From assembly GCA_020853175.1 (NCBI GenBank), contig JADYZK010000257.1, forward strand, positions 1 to 5,058: a stretch of 5,058 bases of DNA, in the 5' to 3' direction. The translations under genes and the position numbers were made by a program. The notes below the pieces were generated by a model. That model searched no databases and was not told the origin of the DNA. It was given only the letters and a program-made list of their open reading frames with translations. Shown in pieces: positions 4,991-5,058 of this stretch; within the stretch, counting starts at the first letter, position 1; every line of letters begins with the position of its first letter. The stretch is from Bacteroidales bacterium. GTDB taxonomy: Bacteria; Bacteroidota; Bacteroidia; Bacteroidales; F082.

Positions 4991-5058
4991 ATGGATGTAA
5001 TAGCACAAAAAATCCTCTTAGCAGGTTTATTGCACGACATAGGGAAGTTTTATCAACG
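4991..5058 (+). CDS. cas10: Start of Cas10/Csm1-like type III effector large subunit (truncated by window end)
   Basis: Only 22 codons plus two bases are present. They read MDVIAQKILLAGLLHDIGKF and then YQ, with the next codon starting CG. A short helix followed immediately by LLHDIGKF near the N-terminus is the hallmark of the HD nuclease domain of Cas10 (Csm1/Cmr2), with H15-D16 as metal ligands. GKFYQ(R) is most like Csm1 of type III-A/D, though the subtype cannot be settled here. In type III systems this domain degrades single-stranded DNA, and the downstream palm domain, outside the window, makes cyclic oligoadenylate. Its position 5 bp after cas6 strongly supports the call. Other HD-domain proteins share HDIGK but would not be expected here. 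Confidence 0.85.
   Translation, partial: MDVIAQKILLAGLLHDIGKFYQ

Overview
The window looks like a chromosomal segment of a Bacteroidota bacterium of the Cytophagia/Sphingobacteriia/Flavobacteriia kind. The evidence is a periplasmic-TPR/transmembrane/LuxR-type-HTH regulator typical of that phylum, a Bacteroidota-type WYL regulator, exact TAnnTTTG -7 promoter boxes instead of E. coli-type boxes, A/T-rich leaders without Shine-Dalgarno sequences, and intergenic repeats built around GGAGATTTCTCC and TCGAAATGAC. No species can be named from the sequence alone.

Layout. Positions 1-279 hold the last 24 codons of an unidentified gene and a 58-codon remnant that resembles the C-terminus of an acyl-CoA/acyl-ACP thioesterase. 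Positions 280-769 carry no credible gene. They hold three repeat units about 68 bp apart, a perfect 28-bp inverted repeat with a 3-nt loop, outer inverted arms, and terminator-like hairpins. Positions 770-2563 (minus) encode a 597-aa membrane-spanning TPR/HTH regulator starting at GTG. Positions 2564-3124 are a second gene-poor stretch with a further member of the same repeat family. Positions 3125-4120 (minus) encode a 331-aa wHTH-WYL regulator. A 184-bp divergent intergenic region separates it from cas6 (4305-4985, plus). After a 5-bp gap follows the first 22 codons of a gene whose product has a Cas10-type HDIGKF motif, and the window ends there.

How it fits together. The right end is the promoter-proximal start of a type III CRISPR-Cas operon: Cas6 would cut pre-crRNA, and Cas10 is the large effector subunit. 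The WYL protein is transcribed divergently from cas6. Nearly at the centre of the shared region lies a 23-bp imperfect palindrome (10 of 11 pairs), just upstream of a well-formed Bacteroidota promoter for cas6 and beside a candidate promoter for the WYL gene. The simplest model is that the WYL protein binds this palindrome and controls both itself and the CRISPR operon. This is inference: WYL proteins of this shape are common in Bacteroidota, and no binding data exist here. The TPR/HTH gene has no visible link to the CRISPR locus. It is flanked on both sides by members of the same intergenic repeat family.
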